Positions 1-8,177 of a stretch of 64,000 nucleotides of DNA are shown here, one piece after another. The notes below the pieces were generated by a model. That model saw only the letters and a program-made list of their open reading frames with translations. It made no database searches and was not told the origin of the DNA. The stretch's first letter is position 1; every line of letters begins with the position of its first letter. This DNA comes from Candidatus Tisiphia endosymbiont of Dioctria linearis (GTDB lineage: Bacteria; Pseudomonadota; Alphaproteobacteria; Rickettsiales; Rickettsiaceae), in assembly GCF_964026545.1 (NCBI RefSeq), contig NZ_OZ032156.1, positions 434,001 to 498,000 of the forward strand, written 5' to 3'. Made by a program: the position numbers and the translations under genes.

Positions 1-1197
1 CTTATTGCTAAACGATTAGATTTAATAAAGCCATCCCCTACTTTGGCATTAGTCAAAAAAACATTTGAACTAAAAAAACTAGGCAAAGACATAATTTCTC
101 TTGGGGCTGGTGAGCCTGACTTTGATACGCCAAATAATATCAAGGAAGCTGCAATTAAGGCTGTGCGAGATGGTTTAACAAAATATACTAATGTTGATGG
201 TGTATTGGAGCTTAAACAAGCGGTACAGAAGAAATTCAAGTATGAAAATAATTTAGATTATGATTTAGACGAGATAATCGTATCCAGTGGAGGAAAACAA
301 GTAATCTATAATTTGTTTATGGCATCCCTTAACCCCGGTGATGAAGTAATTATTCCTAGTCCATACTGGGTTTCATACCCAGATATGGTAATATTAGCTG
401 ACGGCATTCCGGTGTTTGTTAATTGTAACATGGAAAATAATTTTAAACTTACTGTTAATGTTCTAGAGCGAGTAATTAGCAAAAAAACTAAATGGTTAAT
501 TATTAATTCGCCGAGTAATCCAACAGGGGGGGCATATTCTTATCAAGAATTAGCTGATATTGCTGAATTATTACGCAAATATCCCAACGTAAATATTATG
601 TCTGATGATATTTATGAGCATATTATTTTTGATGATTTTAAGTTTTATACTTTTGCTCAAGTGGCACCGGATTTAAAAGATCGAATATTTACGGTTAATG
701 GTGTATCAAAAGCTTATTCTATGACAGGATGGCGTATAGGATACGGAGCTGGTACTAAATCGTTAATTAAGGCAATGGCTATTATTCAGTCACAAAGCAC
801 TTCTAATCCTTGCTCTATAAGCCAAATGGCAGCCATTGAAGCTTTAACTGGTCCTCAAGATTTTATTAAGTCTAATGCAAAAAACTTTCAAGAAAAACGT
901 GACTTAACATTATCAATCCTAAATGATATCAAGGGTATTAGTTGTTATAAGCCGGCAGGAGCATTCTATTTATTCCCTAAATGTAATGAATTATTTGGGC
1001 TTAAAACCCCATCTAATAAAATTATCAAAGATAGTAACGATTTTGGAGAATATTTGCTTGAAGAATGTAGTGTGGCAGTTGTTCCTGGTATTGCATTCGG
1101 TTTAGAAAATTATTTCAGAATTTCTTACGCAACTTCGATAAAAAATTTGGAGCAAGCGTGCTTGCGTATAAAAAATGCTTGTCGTCAATTAAAATGA
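1..1197 (+). CDS. aspC: Aspartate aminotransferase, 5'-truncated by window edge
   Basis: PLP-dependent fold-type I aminotransferase that interconverts aspartate/2-oxoglutarate with oxaloacetate/glutamate in the cytosol. The frame is open from base 1 (LIAKRLDLIKPSPTLAL), which matches the usual class-I N-terminus, so the true start lies just outside the window; the TTG at 43 is internal. Visible family motifs are SLGAGEPDFDTP near the N-terminus, NSPSNPTGG in the cofactor domain and VNGVSKAYSMTGWRIGYG, which holds the Schiff-base lysine. The C-terminal substrate-binding arginine motif FRISYATS is present. The stop overlaps the start of the next gene (ATGA), suggesting co-transcription. Aspartate versus broader or prephenate specificity cannot be decided by eye. 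Confidence 0.93.
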   Translation, partial: LIAKRLDLIKPSPTLALVKKTFELKKLGKDIISLGAGEPDFDTPNNIKEAAIKAVRDGLTKYTNVDGVLELKQAVQKKFKYENNLDYDLDEIIVSSGGKQVIYNLFMASLNPGDEVIIPSPYWVSYPDMVILADGIPVFVNCNMENNFKLTVNVLERVISKKTKWLIINSPSNPTGGAYSYQELADIAELLRKYPNVNIMSDDIYEHIIFDDFKFYTFAQVAPDLKDRIFTVNGVSKAYSMTGWRIGYGAGTKSLIKAMAIIQSQSTSNPCSISQMAAIEALTGPQDFIKSNAKNFQEKRDLTLSILNDIKGISCYKPAGAFYLFPKCNELFGLKTPSNKIIKDSNDFGEYLLEECSVAVVPGIAFGLENYFRISYATSIKNLEQACLRIKNACRQLK

Positions 1198-1835
1198 TCA
1201 AGAAACTTCTTAAAAAGAATAATTTTGCACTTAGTGTAGTCACTAAATTATTGTATAGTTATTTGAGAGTGGTTTATTTTACCTGTCGTTGGCAGTTTGT
1301 TTTTCCAGATGGTTACAATGAACAGCAATTTTTAGCACAAAAAGGGGCAATTTTTGCTTTTTGGCATAACAGGCTCGCTTTGGGTCCGGGAATATTTACC
1401 GGTCATAAAGACATTCATGCCCTTATTTCTCCTCATTCTGATGGTAAAATAATTAGTGATATTGTCAATAAATTCGGCTTTGGGGTAATAAATGGCTCTA
1501 CTAATAAAAATTCTGTGGTAGCTTTAAAAGCCATTATCAAAAAATTACATAATGGTAGTAATATAGTAATTACCCCAGATGGTCCGCGTGGACCTATTTA
1601 CAAAATAAATAGTAATATTAACAAAGTGGCTCAAAAATATAATATAAAATTAATACCGGTTTCTTGTAAGGCTTCTAGATATTTTTTACTTAAAAGTTGG
1701 GATAAACTGATTATGCCGCTACCTTTTGGTAAAATAACGGCTTTTATAGGTTTGCCACTAATTTTTATAGGCAGTGAAAATCAAGATGATATTAATTTAG
1801 CCCAAGCATTAAACATCAGTGAAATAAACTCATGA
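1194..1835 (+). CDS. DUF374 family lysophospholipid/lipid A acyltransferase-like protein
   Basis: About 213 residues if translation begins at the ATG overlapping the aspC stop (ATGA). An in-frame ATG at 1158 would add 12 residues lying inside aspC and is less likely. Seen: a basic start followed by a hydrophobic segment (FALSVVTKLLYSYLRVVYF), then FAFWHNRLALGP and ITPDGPRGP, the HxxxxD-like and substrate motifs of the DUF374 acyltransferase family. These proteins act at the inner membrane and are thought to add acyl chains to lipid A or phospholipid precursors. The gene lies directly before waaA with a 4-bp overlap, a context supporting a role in lipopolysaccharide assembly. The exact acceptor is inferred, not shown. 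Confidence 0.85.
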   Translation: MIKKLLKKNNFALSVVTKLLYSYLRVVYFTCRWQFVFPDGYNEQQFLAQKGAIFAFWHNRLALGPGIFTGHKDIHALISPHSDGKIISDIVNKFGFGVINGSTNKNSVVALKAIIKKLHNGSNIVITPDGPRGPIYKINSNINKVAQKYNIKLIPVSCKASRYFLLKSWDKLIMPLPFGKITAFIGLPLIFIGSENQDDINLAQALNISEINS

Positions 1836-3112
1836 TCTATTTATATCATATCTTAAGTTTCCTATTTCTTCCACTATATGTTCTTTTACTGGTATTGAGA
1901 GTTATTGTTGGCAAAGAAGATATAAAGCGTATAGGAGAACGTTTTGCCATTGGGTATGCACATACTAAACGAAATGAAACTTTAGTTTGGATACATGCCG
2001 CCAGTGTAGGGGAATCTATGATAGCTCTTACCTTAGTTGAAAATATCAATGATCTTTGGCTAAAAAGAACGATGCCAAAAACCGCCTTAAAGTTTTTGGT
2101 TACTTCAGGAACCAAATCTTCTGCAAAAATATTACAACAAAAGTTACCTGTAAATGCTGTTCATCAACTAATTCCTATAGACAATATTATTTTTGTTAAG
2201 AAATTTTTTAGAAATTGGCAACCAACTCTAGGAATCTTTATTGAATCAGAATTATGGCCATGTCTAATTAGCGAAGGGAAGAAACATTGTAAATTATTAT
2301 TACTGAATGCTCGTATTTCTGATAAATCATTTGCATCATGGAAAAAAATAAGCTCATTTTTTAGGGCAATCACCTCTAATTTTAGTGAAATTATTGTTCA
2401 AAGTAACATCGATTATGAAAAATTTATGCAACTTGGTATGACCAATATAAATAATTTAGGCAATATCAAATTTGCCAACAAAAAATTACCTGTAAATGAA
2501 CAAGAATTAACAATTTTAGCACAATATATGAGTGCTAAAAGAATCATCGTATTTGCCAGCACTCATCTGGAAGATGAAACAGTATTACTGAATATTATAA
2601 AACCAATAAAACAACGATATCCAAATTGCTATTTTATTCTAATTCCACGTCATCCTGAACGTAAAAATGATATAGGGAAAGCGTGTACCCAACTAAATTC
2701 AACCTATAGTATCAAGTCTGAACAAAATATACCTATTCTGACTGATGATCTTTACATCGTTGATAAATTTGGAGAACTAGGATTATTTTTTAGCATATCT
2801 TATATTTCATTTGTTGGCGGTTCATTTAAACAAGGTGGACATAACGTACTTGAACCAGCATATTTTGCTAATTATATTATATTTGGACCAGATATGAGTA
2901 ATTTTGCTAATATTGCTAATGAAATGCTTGCAAATAAAGCTGCTACGCAAATTCAAAACGAAAGTGATTTATTGAATAAAATGGAATATTTGCTATCTGA
3001 AACTGGTATCGAGGAAGCTAAAATTTATCAGACTAATGCCTTAGAATTTGTTAATAAAAACCAACAGATTTTAGGTAATTATTTAGCTATTATAGAAAAA
3101 TATTTGTTATAG
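1832..3112 (+). CDS. waaA: 3-deoxy-D-manno-octulosonic acid (Kdo) transferase
   Basis: Inner-membrane glycosyltransferase that adds Kdo to lipid IVA in lipopolysaccharide synthesis. The 426 residues fit the family (about 420-430). Seen: an N-terminal membrane anchor ([19 protein letters not shown]), the signature WIHAASVGE near residue 53, FIESELWP near residue 144, a second Rossmann half with IPRHPER, and [16 protein letters not shown] near residue 330, the nucleotide-sugar site. It starts 4 bp inside the upstream acyltransferase gene. Its TAG stop lies inside the terminal TATAGTCAATT of a palindromic element, so the last residues or the stop may derive from that insertion. Confidence 0.95.
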   Translation: MIYLYHILSFLFLPLYVLLLVLRVIVGKEDIKRIGERFAIGYAHTKRNETLVWIHAASVGESMIALTLVENINDLWLKRTMPKTALKFLVTSGTKSSAKILQQKLPVNAVHQLIPIDNIIFVKKFFRNWQPTLGIFIESELWPCLISEGKKHCKLLLLNARISDKSFASWKKISSFFRAITSNFSEIIVQSNIDYEKFMQLGMTNINNLGNIKFANKKLPVNEQELTILAQYMSAKRIIVFASTHLEDETVLLNIIKPIKQRYPNCYFILIPRHPERKNDIGKACTQLNSTYSIKSEQNIPILTDDLYIVDKFGELGLFFSISYISFVGGSFKQGGHNVLEPAYFANYIIFGPDMSNFANIANEMLANKAATQIQNESDLLNKMEYLLSETGIEEAKIYQTNALEFVNKNQQILGNYLAIIEKYLL

Positions 3113-3214
3113 TCAATTCAGAAGAATTTGGGGCTAGGAGCGATGGAGCGACGCCTATAAGTAATAGGCGAGCGACGAGTGACGACGTCCCCAACTTCTC
3201 ATCAATTGACTATA
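3109..3214. repeat. Rickettsia palindromic element (RPE), full-length copy
   Basis: About 106-bp element bounded by TATAGTCAATTCAG and CAATTGACTATA, which are inverted repeats of each other. The interior (GAGCGATGGAGCGACGCC ... AGTAATAGGCGAGCGACGAG) folds back on itself. The same sequence recurs around 6.06, 30.44, 34.96 and 59.12 kb, with shortened forms at 4.01 and 38.33 kb. It supplies the stop codon of waaA. Confidence 0.85.
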
Positions 3215-3231
3215 GTAGGAGTAAATCATTA

Positions 3232-3957
3232 ATGTCATACTCAAATGAGCGGAAGAATGGGAATAACAAACAAAGGGTAAACGAACAGAGTATATACTCG
3301 AATGATCTGGAGAATTGGAATGTAAAACAAGGGGTGAGCGAGCGGAGTGTACATTTAGTACATGAGCACGCGAATGCCCCGAAGTTTTGCAGAACCAATT
3401 CTTCAAAGCATTCGAGTATACATGTTGTATTAGTTGATGAACAAGATAAGATTCTTGGAACAGAGGATAAATTGATGGCTCATAATTCTAATACACCATT
3501 GCATAGAGGAGTTTCTGTGTTTCTTTTCAATAGTCAAAAGGACATCTTGATACAAAGAAGAAGCTTACTCAAAAAAACCTGGGGTGGCTTTTGGTCTAAT
3601 AGTTTTTGTGGACATCCACAAATTAACGAAACTTACGAGCAGGCTGTTTATAGGCATGCAAAATTTGAATTAGGCTTGGTCAGCTTGCAGAAAGTATATT
3701 TTATTGCTAATTATCGTTATAAATTTGCTATAAATAATATTGTGGAAAATGAGATATGTCCGATATATTTAGCTTTATCAGATGATGTTATCAGAATAAA
3801 TGAACAAGAAATAGCAGAAGTAAAATTACTTAAATGGCAAGATTTTAAGTTATACACAGAGGAATACTCAGCCAACTTTTCTCCTTGGTGTAAAGAAGAG
3901 CTTAAAATATTAGAAAATAGCGAAATATTCAAAAAATTTATGGATTCAGCTTTATAA
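3232..3957 (+). CDS. idi: Isopentenyl-diphosphate delta-isomerase, type 1, with repeat-derived N-terminal extension
   Basis: Nudix-fold enzyme that interconverts isopentenyl and dimethylallyl diphosphate for isoprenoid synthesis. The recognisable family sequence starts only near residue 64 ([21 protein letters not shown]), followed by [26 protein letters not shown] (catalytic Cys) and the later acidic WCKEELK region. Residues 3 to about 63 are encoded by a palindromic repeat in frame (see the separate repeat entry); without it the length would be near the usual 175-180. No start codon other than ATG 3232 gives an intact HVVLVDE strand without the insert. Rickettsia are known to take isoprenoid precursors from the host, where an isomerase is useful. 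Whether the extension is tolerated is unknown. Confidence 0.92.
   Translation: MSYSNERKNGNNKQRVNEQSIYSNDLENWNVKQGVSERSVHLVHEHANAPKFCRTNSSKHSSIHVVLVDEQDKILGTEDKLMAHNSNTPLHRGVSVFLFNSQKDILIQRRSLLKKTWGGFWSNSFCGHPQINETYEQAVYRHAKFELGLVSLQKVYFIANYRYKFAINNIVENEICPIYLALSDDVIRINEQEIAEVKLLKWQDFKLYTEEYSANFSPWCKEELKILENSEIFKKFMDSAL
3235..3424. repeat. Palindromic repeat inserted in frame in idi
   Basis: The ends ATACTCAAATGAGCGGAAGAA (approx. 3237) and the reverse complement of TTCTTCAAAGCATTCGAGTAT (approx. 3400-3421) are imperfect inverted repeats. Inside are two diverged direct copies of about 58 bp (starting near 3241 and 3298) that share GAGCGGAAGAATGGGAAT-type sequence. A fragment of the 3' end (CCCCGAAGTTTT...CAATTCTTCAAAGCA) recurs at 6312-6350. 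The sequence differs from the TATAGTCAATT RPE family, so it is a second family. Confidence 0.75.
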
Positions 3958-4009
3958 TTATAGTATAAAACTGGACTAATAAGTATATTCTGCAAATAAT
4001 GTGAGTATA

Positions 4010-4068
4010 TATGTCAATTCAGGAGAATCGGGTAGCATGCTGTTACCAACTTCTCATCAATGACTATA
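4010..4068. repeat. Internally deleted RPE
   Basis: The ends TATGTCAATTCAGGAGAAT and CCAACTTCTCATCAATGACTATA match the termini of the full-length RPE at 3109. The middle half is replaced by a short GGGTAGCATGCTGTTA segment that is itself partly palindromic. It lies just upstream of tRNA-Ala. Confidence 0.7.
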
Positions 4069-4080
4069 TAGGATATTTTA

Positions 4081-4156
4081 GGGGTCATAGCTCAGTTGGT
4101 AGAGCGTTTGAATGGCATTCAAAAGGTGGGGGGTTCGATTCCCCCTGGCTCCACCA
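4081..4156 (+). tRNA. tRNA-Ala (anticodon GGC)
   Basis: Cloverleaf read by eye: acceptor GGGGTCA pairs with TGGCTCC (two G-U pairs), followed by A and an encoded CCA. The D-arm is AGCTCAGTTGGTAGAGC. The anticodon stem TTTGA/TCAAA encloses the loop ATGGCAT with anticodon GGC (Ala, GCC/GCU codons). The T-arm is GGGGGTTCGATTCCCCC. The length of 76 nt with CCA is standard. Confidence 0.96.
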
Positions 4157-4364
4157 TATATAAAGGCTTTTCAGCAATTTTACGACTCTCTAAAAAAATT
4201 CCTATGGCTATTTCATGGCTGTTTTTTTCTAAAACTCCTCAAAATTGACCTACAAAAAGGTCTATTTTTAACCGTTTTTCACGGGGAGGAAGTATGGTGT
4301 CAATAAGCGTTGAAAATTGACCCAGCAAGTGCGTCCAATTTTGCCCCACTTAAATTACAAAATA

Positions 4365-4669
4365 TTAGCTCTTTTTTTTCATACGGTAACTCTCATTTCC
4401 AGTTTCTATAATATCGCAATTGTGACAAATTCTATCAAGCAGTGCTGCTGTCATTTTGTTACATCCAAATACTTGAGGCCATTCGGAAAACATAAGGTTG
4501 GTGGTAATTATGATTGAAGTATTTGAGTGTAACTTAGATAGCAAATGAAAGATAAGCTGACCACCATTTTTAGAGAATGGTAAATAACCAAGTTCATCAA
4601 GTACTAAAACATCCATTTTTTCTATTGAACATGCAAGCCTTCCTGCATGACCAGCAACTTTTTCACATT
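4365..4669 (-). pseudogene. istB: istB (IS21 helper ATPase), 3' part
   Basis: Minus-strand reading [20 protein letters not shown], then [19 protein letters not shown] (Walker B), [17 protein letters not shown] and [15 protein letters not shown], typical of the AAA+ IstB transposition helper. The 5' part is at 5551-5947. The gap is exactly one IS5-family insertion with a CTAG duplication, and removing it restores one continuous frame. The element is therefore an otherwise intact istB recently interrupted. Confidence 0.9.
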
Positions 4670-4673
4670 CTAG

Positions 4674-5550
4674 GTTCTGTTGACAAAATTTTATGTTAAG
4701 TTATCAGAGGAGAATAAAGAAGTTGTAATAGTAAGAAGAAATGGTAGTTTCTAGTTATCGAAACCAAGAAACTACCGATATGAAGTATTACATAGAAGAC
4801 CAAGCATGGGAAGCAATTTTATCATTTTTTAAGAAAAAAAAAGCTATACACAACAAGAATGAGGAAAAAATAAGACAGTTTATTGAAGCAATATGGTTTA
4901 TTGCTAGAACAGGTTGTCAATGGCGTCTTCTGCCTGATTATTATGGTTGTTGGTACAGTGTTTATCGCAGATTTAAGAGATGGGTTGACAAAGGTATATG
5001 GGAAGCTTTAATGGATCATGTTAAAGTAGATGTAGATATGGAATCAATGATGATTGATGCAACTATTGTAAGAGCACATGCTTGCTCATCTGGATATATT
5101 AAAGGTAATCAAGAGGAAGCAGCTTTAGGTAGAAGCAAAGGTGGTTTTAGTACTAAAATTCATGCCCTCGTTGATGCATTGGGTAACCCACTGAAGTTTA
5201 TACTAACTGCTGGGCAAAGAAATGATATCACTCAGGCTGAAAATCTTACTAAAGATGTTCAGAATACGACGGTGATAGGCGATAAAGGATATGATAGTAG
5301 TGCGTTTGTAGAAAGCTTAGAAAATAAGGGGGGTGAGGTTGTTATACCACCAAAATCTAATCGTAAAGTACAACGTGAATATGATAAACATATTTATAAA
5401 GAACGCCATTTAATTGAATGTTTCTTTGGTAAAATCAAATATTTTAGGCGTATATTTTCTAGGTTTGATAAAGCCCCAACCACCTTTTTAGCCTTTCTAA
5501 ATTTTGTTGGAGCTTTAATATGGTTACGTTAAAAATTTTGTCAACAGAAC
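4674..5550 (+). mobile_element. Intact IS5-family (IS427-like) insertion sequence
   Basis: 877 bp with inverted termini GTTCTGTTGACAAAATTTT / AAAATTTTGTCAACAGAAC, flanked by the direct repeat CTAG at 4670-4673 and 5551-5554. One intact DDE transposase lies inside. Other pieces of the same element occur at 27167-27677 (degraded) and 48121-48490 (5' part). Confidence 0.93.
4741..5532 (+). CDS. IS5-family transposase, intact
   Basis: 263 residues from an ATG preceded by AAGAAGA. A second in-frame ATG at 4780 (MKYYIEDQAWEAI) better matches where family homology begins, so the start is uncertain. Seen: an N-terminal DNA-binding DUF4096-like part (FIEAIWFIARTGCQWRLLP), then the DDE triad, with D in MMIDATIVRAH, D in VIGDKGYDS and E in HLIECFFGKIK with the Y/R-type YFRRIFSRF tail. 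It is cytosolic and catalyses cut-and-paste transposition. As the only uninterrupted copy here, it may also act on the shorter elements with similar termini at 9081 and 36289. Confidence 0.93.
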   Translation: MVVSSYRNQETTDMKYYIEDQAWEAILSFFKKKKAIHNKNEEKIRQFIEAIWFIARTGCQWRLLPDYYGCWYSVYRRFKRWVDKGIWEALMDHVKVDVDMESMMIDATIVRAHACSSGYIKGNQEEAALGRSKGGFSTKIHALVDALGNPLKFILTAGQRNDITQAENLTKDVQNTTVIGDKGYDSSAFVESLENKGGEVVIPPKSNRKVQREYDKHIYKERHLIECFFGKIKYFRRIFSRFDKAPTTFLAFLNFVGALIWLR

Positions 5551-5947
5551 CTAGTTGGTTTGCTAAATCTACAAGATTAAAGAACTTTGATTTATAACCC
5601 TTTCTTACTGCCCTTGCACTAATGGCTATAGCAAGGTGCGTTTTGCCGGTACCAGTCCCTCCAATTAACACTATATTTCTAGAACTATTAACAAACTCAC
5701 AACTATATAAATGCATAATTTGCTCTTGGCTTATTGGGGTAGCAGTAAAAATAAAATTATCTATATCTTTCTTCTCTGGAAACTTTGCAGCTCGAATTCT
5801 ACTTTGAATAGCTCTGAGTGTTCTAGTCTTAAGCTCAGATTTTAATAGCTGATGTAGTCCATAATTCAATGTTGCATTACGCCTTATGGTTTCAGCTATA
5901 ACCTCATCATAAGATTCCAGTATTTTACTTTCATTAGCCTCATCCAT
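5551..5947 (-). pseudogene. istB: istB, 5' part
   Basis: Begins with MDEANESKILESYDEVIAET, continues through the family N-terminal helical domain, and carries the Walker A motif LIGGTGTGKTHLAIAIS before ending at NLVDLANQL at the IS5 insertion point. A longer open frame upstream (to 6097) runs through inverted IS debris and an RPE and is not real coding sequence. Confidence 0.88.
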
Positions 5948-6023
5948 ATAACAATGATTCCTACCTCCTCTTTTAGTTTCTTTTAATACTGATTCTCCTT
6001 GCTGATAATAAGCAGTATGAAAA

Positions 6024-6236
6024 GTATTTGGATGTAACAAAATGACAGCAGCACTGCTTGATATAGTCAATTGATGGGAAGTTGGTGACGTCGTCACTCG
6101 TCGCTCGCCTATTACTTATAGGAATCGCTCCATTGTTCCTAGCACCAAATTCCCCTGAATTGACTATAGAATTTGTTACAATTGCGATATTATAGAAACT
6201 GGAAATGAGAGTTACCGTATGAAAAAAAAGAGCTAA
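6024..6236 (+). pseudogene. istB: Inverted istB 3' fragment split by an RPE
   Basis: Plus-strand reading [12 protein letters not shown] stops at 6063 and resumes after the RPE with [20 protein letters not shown] and a stop at 6234. It repeats, in the opposite orientation, the minus-strand istB 3' end at 4365-4490. The RPE sits between bases that are adjacent in the intact copy. Confidence 0.85.
6064..6165. repeat. RPE inserted in an istB fragment, with ATA duplication
   Basis: The element TAGTCAATTG...GAATTGACT is flanked by ATA at 6061-6063 and 6166-6168. The uninterrupted homolog (reverse complement at about 4430-4440) reads CTTGATAGAATTT with a single ATA. The interior matches the RPE at 3109 in the opposite orientation. 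Confidence 0.85.
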
Positions 6237-6302
6237 TATTTGTAATTTAAGTGGGTCAAAATTGGACGCACTTGCTGGGTCAATTTTCAACACTTATTGA
6301 CA

Positions 6303-6864
6303 GACGCGAATACCCCGAAGTTTTACTGAGGCAATTCTTCAAAGCAGAAGAGTATATAGAGTATATAGAGTATATAAGTTCAGCAAAGTTCTCAACATAA
6401 TAATAAAAATATATTTACAATCCTTAATCAAAATGGTAAATAAGTAGATGAAAAGTCTACTAAATGGTTTGTTGAGAAATTACAAACTGATGATCAATAA
6501 AAATAAGTTGATTGCTTTTACTAAAGGAATGTTTATTACTAAACAAACCTACGATAAGAACACTATGTAACGATTATTCTTACTTCAATTTGGGTTTGAA
6601 AATCATCTACTAAGAGGCGGCCTGCGGTAACTAATTAATTATATTTTGAGCTATTTTTCGGCGAGAATAAATATGATTTTTGAAGGAATAGTATACCTAT
6701 TTCAAAAAAATTATGTTTATTCTCAATAATATATTATTAGTGTATAGTTTACAAAAACTTGAGTAATTGGTTTATCAATTTTCAAGTTTTTATTTTTTTA
6801 TGTACAGTTTGTAATTACTACTGCCTGAAATAAGTTCAGGGTTTATCATACAATTCAGGATTAT
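6303..6864. other. Gene-free stretch with repeat fragments and hairpins
   Basis: No gene is supported here. At 6312-6350 there is a fragment of the idi-type palindromic repeat, and at 6349-6380 three tandem GAGTATATA units. A long imperfect hairpin spans about 6660-6727 (GAGAATAAATATGATTTTTGAA against TTCAAAAAAATTATGTTTATTCTC). Short reading-frame scraps at 6430-6570 are interrupted by stops. The last 60 bp presumably hold the promoter of the following permease; AGGA precedes its ATG. Confidence 0.6.
6753..6798. terminator. Terminator-like hairpin with T-tract
   Basis: AAAAACTTGA pairs with TCAAGTTTTT, followed by ATTTTTTT. The loop is about 18 nt. It has the shape of a rho-independent terminator, but no plus-strand gene directly precedes it, so a role is uncertain. 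Confidence 0.4.
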
Positions 6865-8169
6865 ATGTCACAAAAGCTTGGTTTTTGGTCAGTTTTTGCT
6901 TTAGTTATTGGTAGTCAAATTGGCACCAGTGTCTTAATATTACCAGCAAGTTTAGCACCATACGGTATTTTTAGTTTAGTTGGAGGAGTAGTATCCTCCT
7001 GCGGTGCTATAATTTTAGCACTGTTATTTGCTATACTTTGCTGCCGATTCCCACAAACAGGTGGACCCCATGTTTATTTAAAAAAGGCATTTGGTAATGA
7101 TGTAGCATTTTTTACCGGCTGGACTTATTGGGTTATTTCATGGGTTAGTACGGCTGTAGTTGTTATTTCAGCTATTACATATTTAACACCTTTAATTGGG
7201 GTGAGTAATAGTTTTGTGATCTTAATTTTGCAGATATTATTGTTATTTGCTATTATGTTGCTAAACCTTAAAGGTGTGGAAGTAGCAGGGCGAGCTGAAT
7301 TTATACTAGCAATTCTAAAATTCATTCCATTAATAGTAGTGCCAATTGCGGCATTATATCAGTTTGATAGTAATAATTTTGTTATGGATAAGCAAATAAC
7401 TAATTTAACTTTTTCTCAAATTCTTGGTAAGGTAACATTATTAACATTCTGGGGATTCATTGGTTTAGAATCAGCAACTGTTCAAGCTGGTTCGGTAATG
7501 AATCCATCAAAAACAATACCAAGAGCTGTAGTAATAGGTACGCTTTGTGTTGCTATTTTATATCTCATTAATAGCGTTGGAATAATTGGTTTAATCCCAC
7601 CAGAAGACTTAATACATTCTAAAGCTCCTTATGTAGATGCCACCCAAATAATTTTTGGTGGTCAGTGGCATCTACTTATTTCTTTGATTGCTTCAATTAT
7701 TTGTATTGGAACGTTAAATGCTTGGGTACTAATCAGTGGACAAATTGCTTTGGGACTTGCCCAAGACGGCTTAATGCCATCTTTTTTTGCTAAACAAAAT
7801 AAAAATGGTGCTCCAATTTGGAGTTTAGTCATAAGTTGTATTGGAATATTATTATTATTGATTAGCACAACCAATGAAGATTTATCAGAACAAATTACCG
7901 AAATAATTGATTTTTCCGTTATCTCTTTTTTATTTGTATATCTAGCCTGTAGCGTAGCTTTTTTAAAGTTACTATTAACAAAATCAGAAAAATCTTCAAC
8001 ATATCAATGGTTAATTGCCCTAGGATCAATTGCCTTTTGCCTATGGATTATTTATGAAACACCATTAAATGTTACAATAAAAGCTATCTCATTTGTATTA
8101 AGCGGAATACCTGTTTATCTTTGGTATAAAAAGCAATCGCTTCTTAGGTTATGTAAACAAATTTTATAA
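6865..8169 (+). CDS. APC-superfamily amino acid/polyamine permease
   Basis: 434-residue inner-membrane transporter with about 12 hydrophobic segments. The N-terminus SVFALVIGSQIGTSVLILPA carries the APC helix-1 signature (G-S-x-I-G-T), followed by FPQTGGPHVYLKKAFG and GWTYWVISWVSTA. TM6 reads ITFWGFIGLESAT-like sequence (LLTFWGFIGLESATVQAG), as in AdiC/PotE-type antiporters. These exchange or import amino acids across the membrane; the substrate cannot be told. The start is set by AGGA seven bases before ATG. The M23 lipoprotein gene follows after 8 bp, so the two are probably co-transcribed. Confidence 0.88.
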   Translation: MSQKLGFWSVFALVIGSQIGTSVLILPASLAPYGIFSLVGGVVSSCGAIILALLFAILCCRFPQTGGPHVYLKKAFGNDVAFFTGWTYWVISWVSTAVVVISAITYLTPLIGVSNSFVILILQILLLFAIMLLNLKGVEVAGRAEFILAILKFIPLIVVPIAALYQFDSNNFVMDKQITNLTFSQILGKVTLLTFWGFIGLESATVQAGSVMNPSKTIPRAVVIGTLCVAILYLINSVGIIGLIPPEDLIHSKAPYVDATQIIFGGQWHLLISLIASIICIGTLNAWVLISGQIALGLAQDGLMPSFFAKQNKNGAPIWSLVISCIGILLLLISTTNEDLSEQITEIIDFSVISFLFVYLACSVAFLKLLLTKSEKSSTYQWLIALGSIAFCLWIIYETPLNVTIKAISFVLSGIPVYLWYKKQSLLRLCKQIL

Positions 8170-8177
8170 GGAGCTAA

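Larger units (their letters stand above)
4298..6302. mobile_element. IS21-family remnant, rearranged, with inverted ends
   Basis: The sequence TGTCAATAAGCGTTGAAAAT begins at 4298 and its inverted counterpart (CAACACTTATTGACA) ends at 6302. Both are followed inward by the same IstB 3'-end sequence, in opposite orientations. Most of istA is missing. The istB gene on the minus strand is interrupted by an IS5-family element, and an additional inverted istB 3' fragment carries an RPE. A further copy of this IS21 end is present at 14993-15270. The order of events appears to be IS21 decay or inversion, then IS5 and RPE insertion. Confidence 0.8.

Noticed and set aside
43..1197. Start of aspC at the TTG at 43
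   Set aside because: The frame stays open and homologous to base 1 (IAKRLDLIKPSPT), so the start is outside the window.
3155..3406. Minus-strand open frames across the idi repeat
   Set aside because: Palindromic repeat read in antisense; the plus-strand frame continues into Idi.
5948..6097. N-terminal extension of the istB frame ([18 protein letters not shown]...)
   Set aside because: It is RPE and inverted IS sequence read through in frame, not IstB; the true start is at MDEANES near 5947.
6349..6380. GAGTATATA tandem units as a CRISPR-like or regulatory array
   Set aside because: Only three 9-bp units without spacers; a simple tandem repeat.
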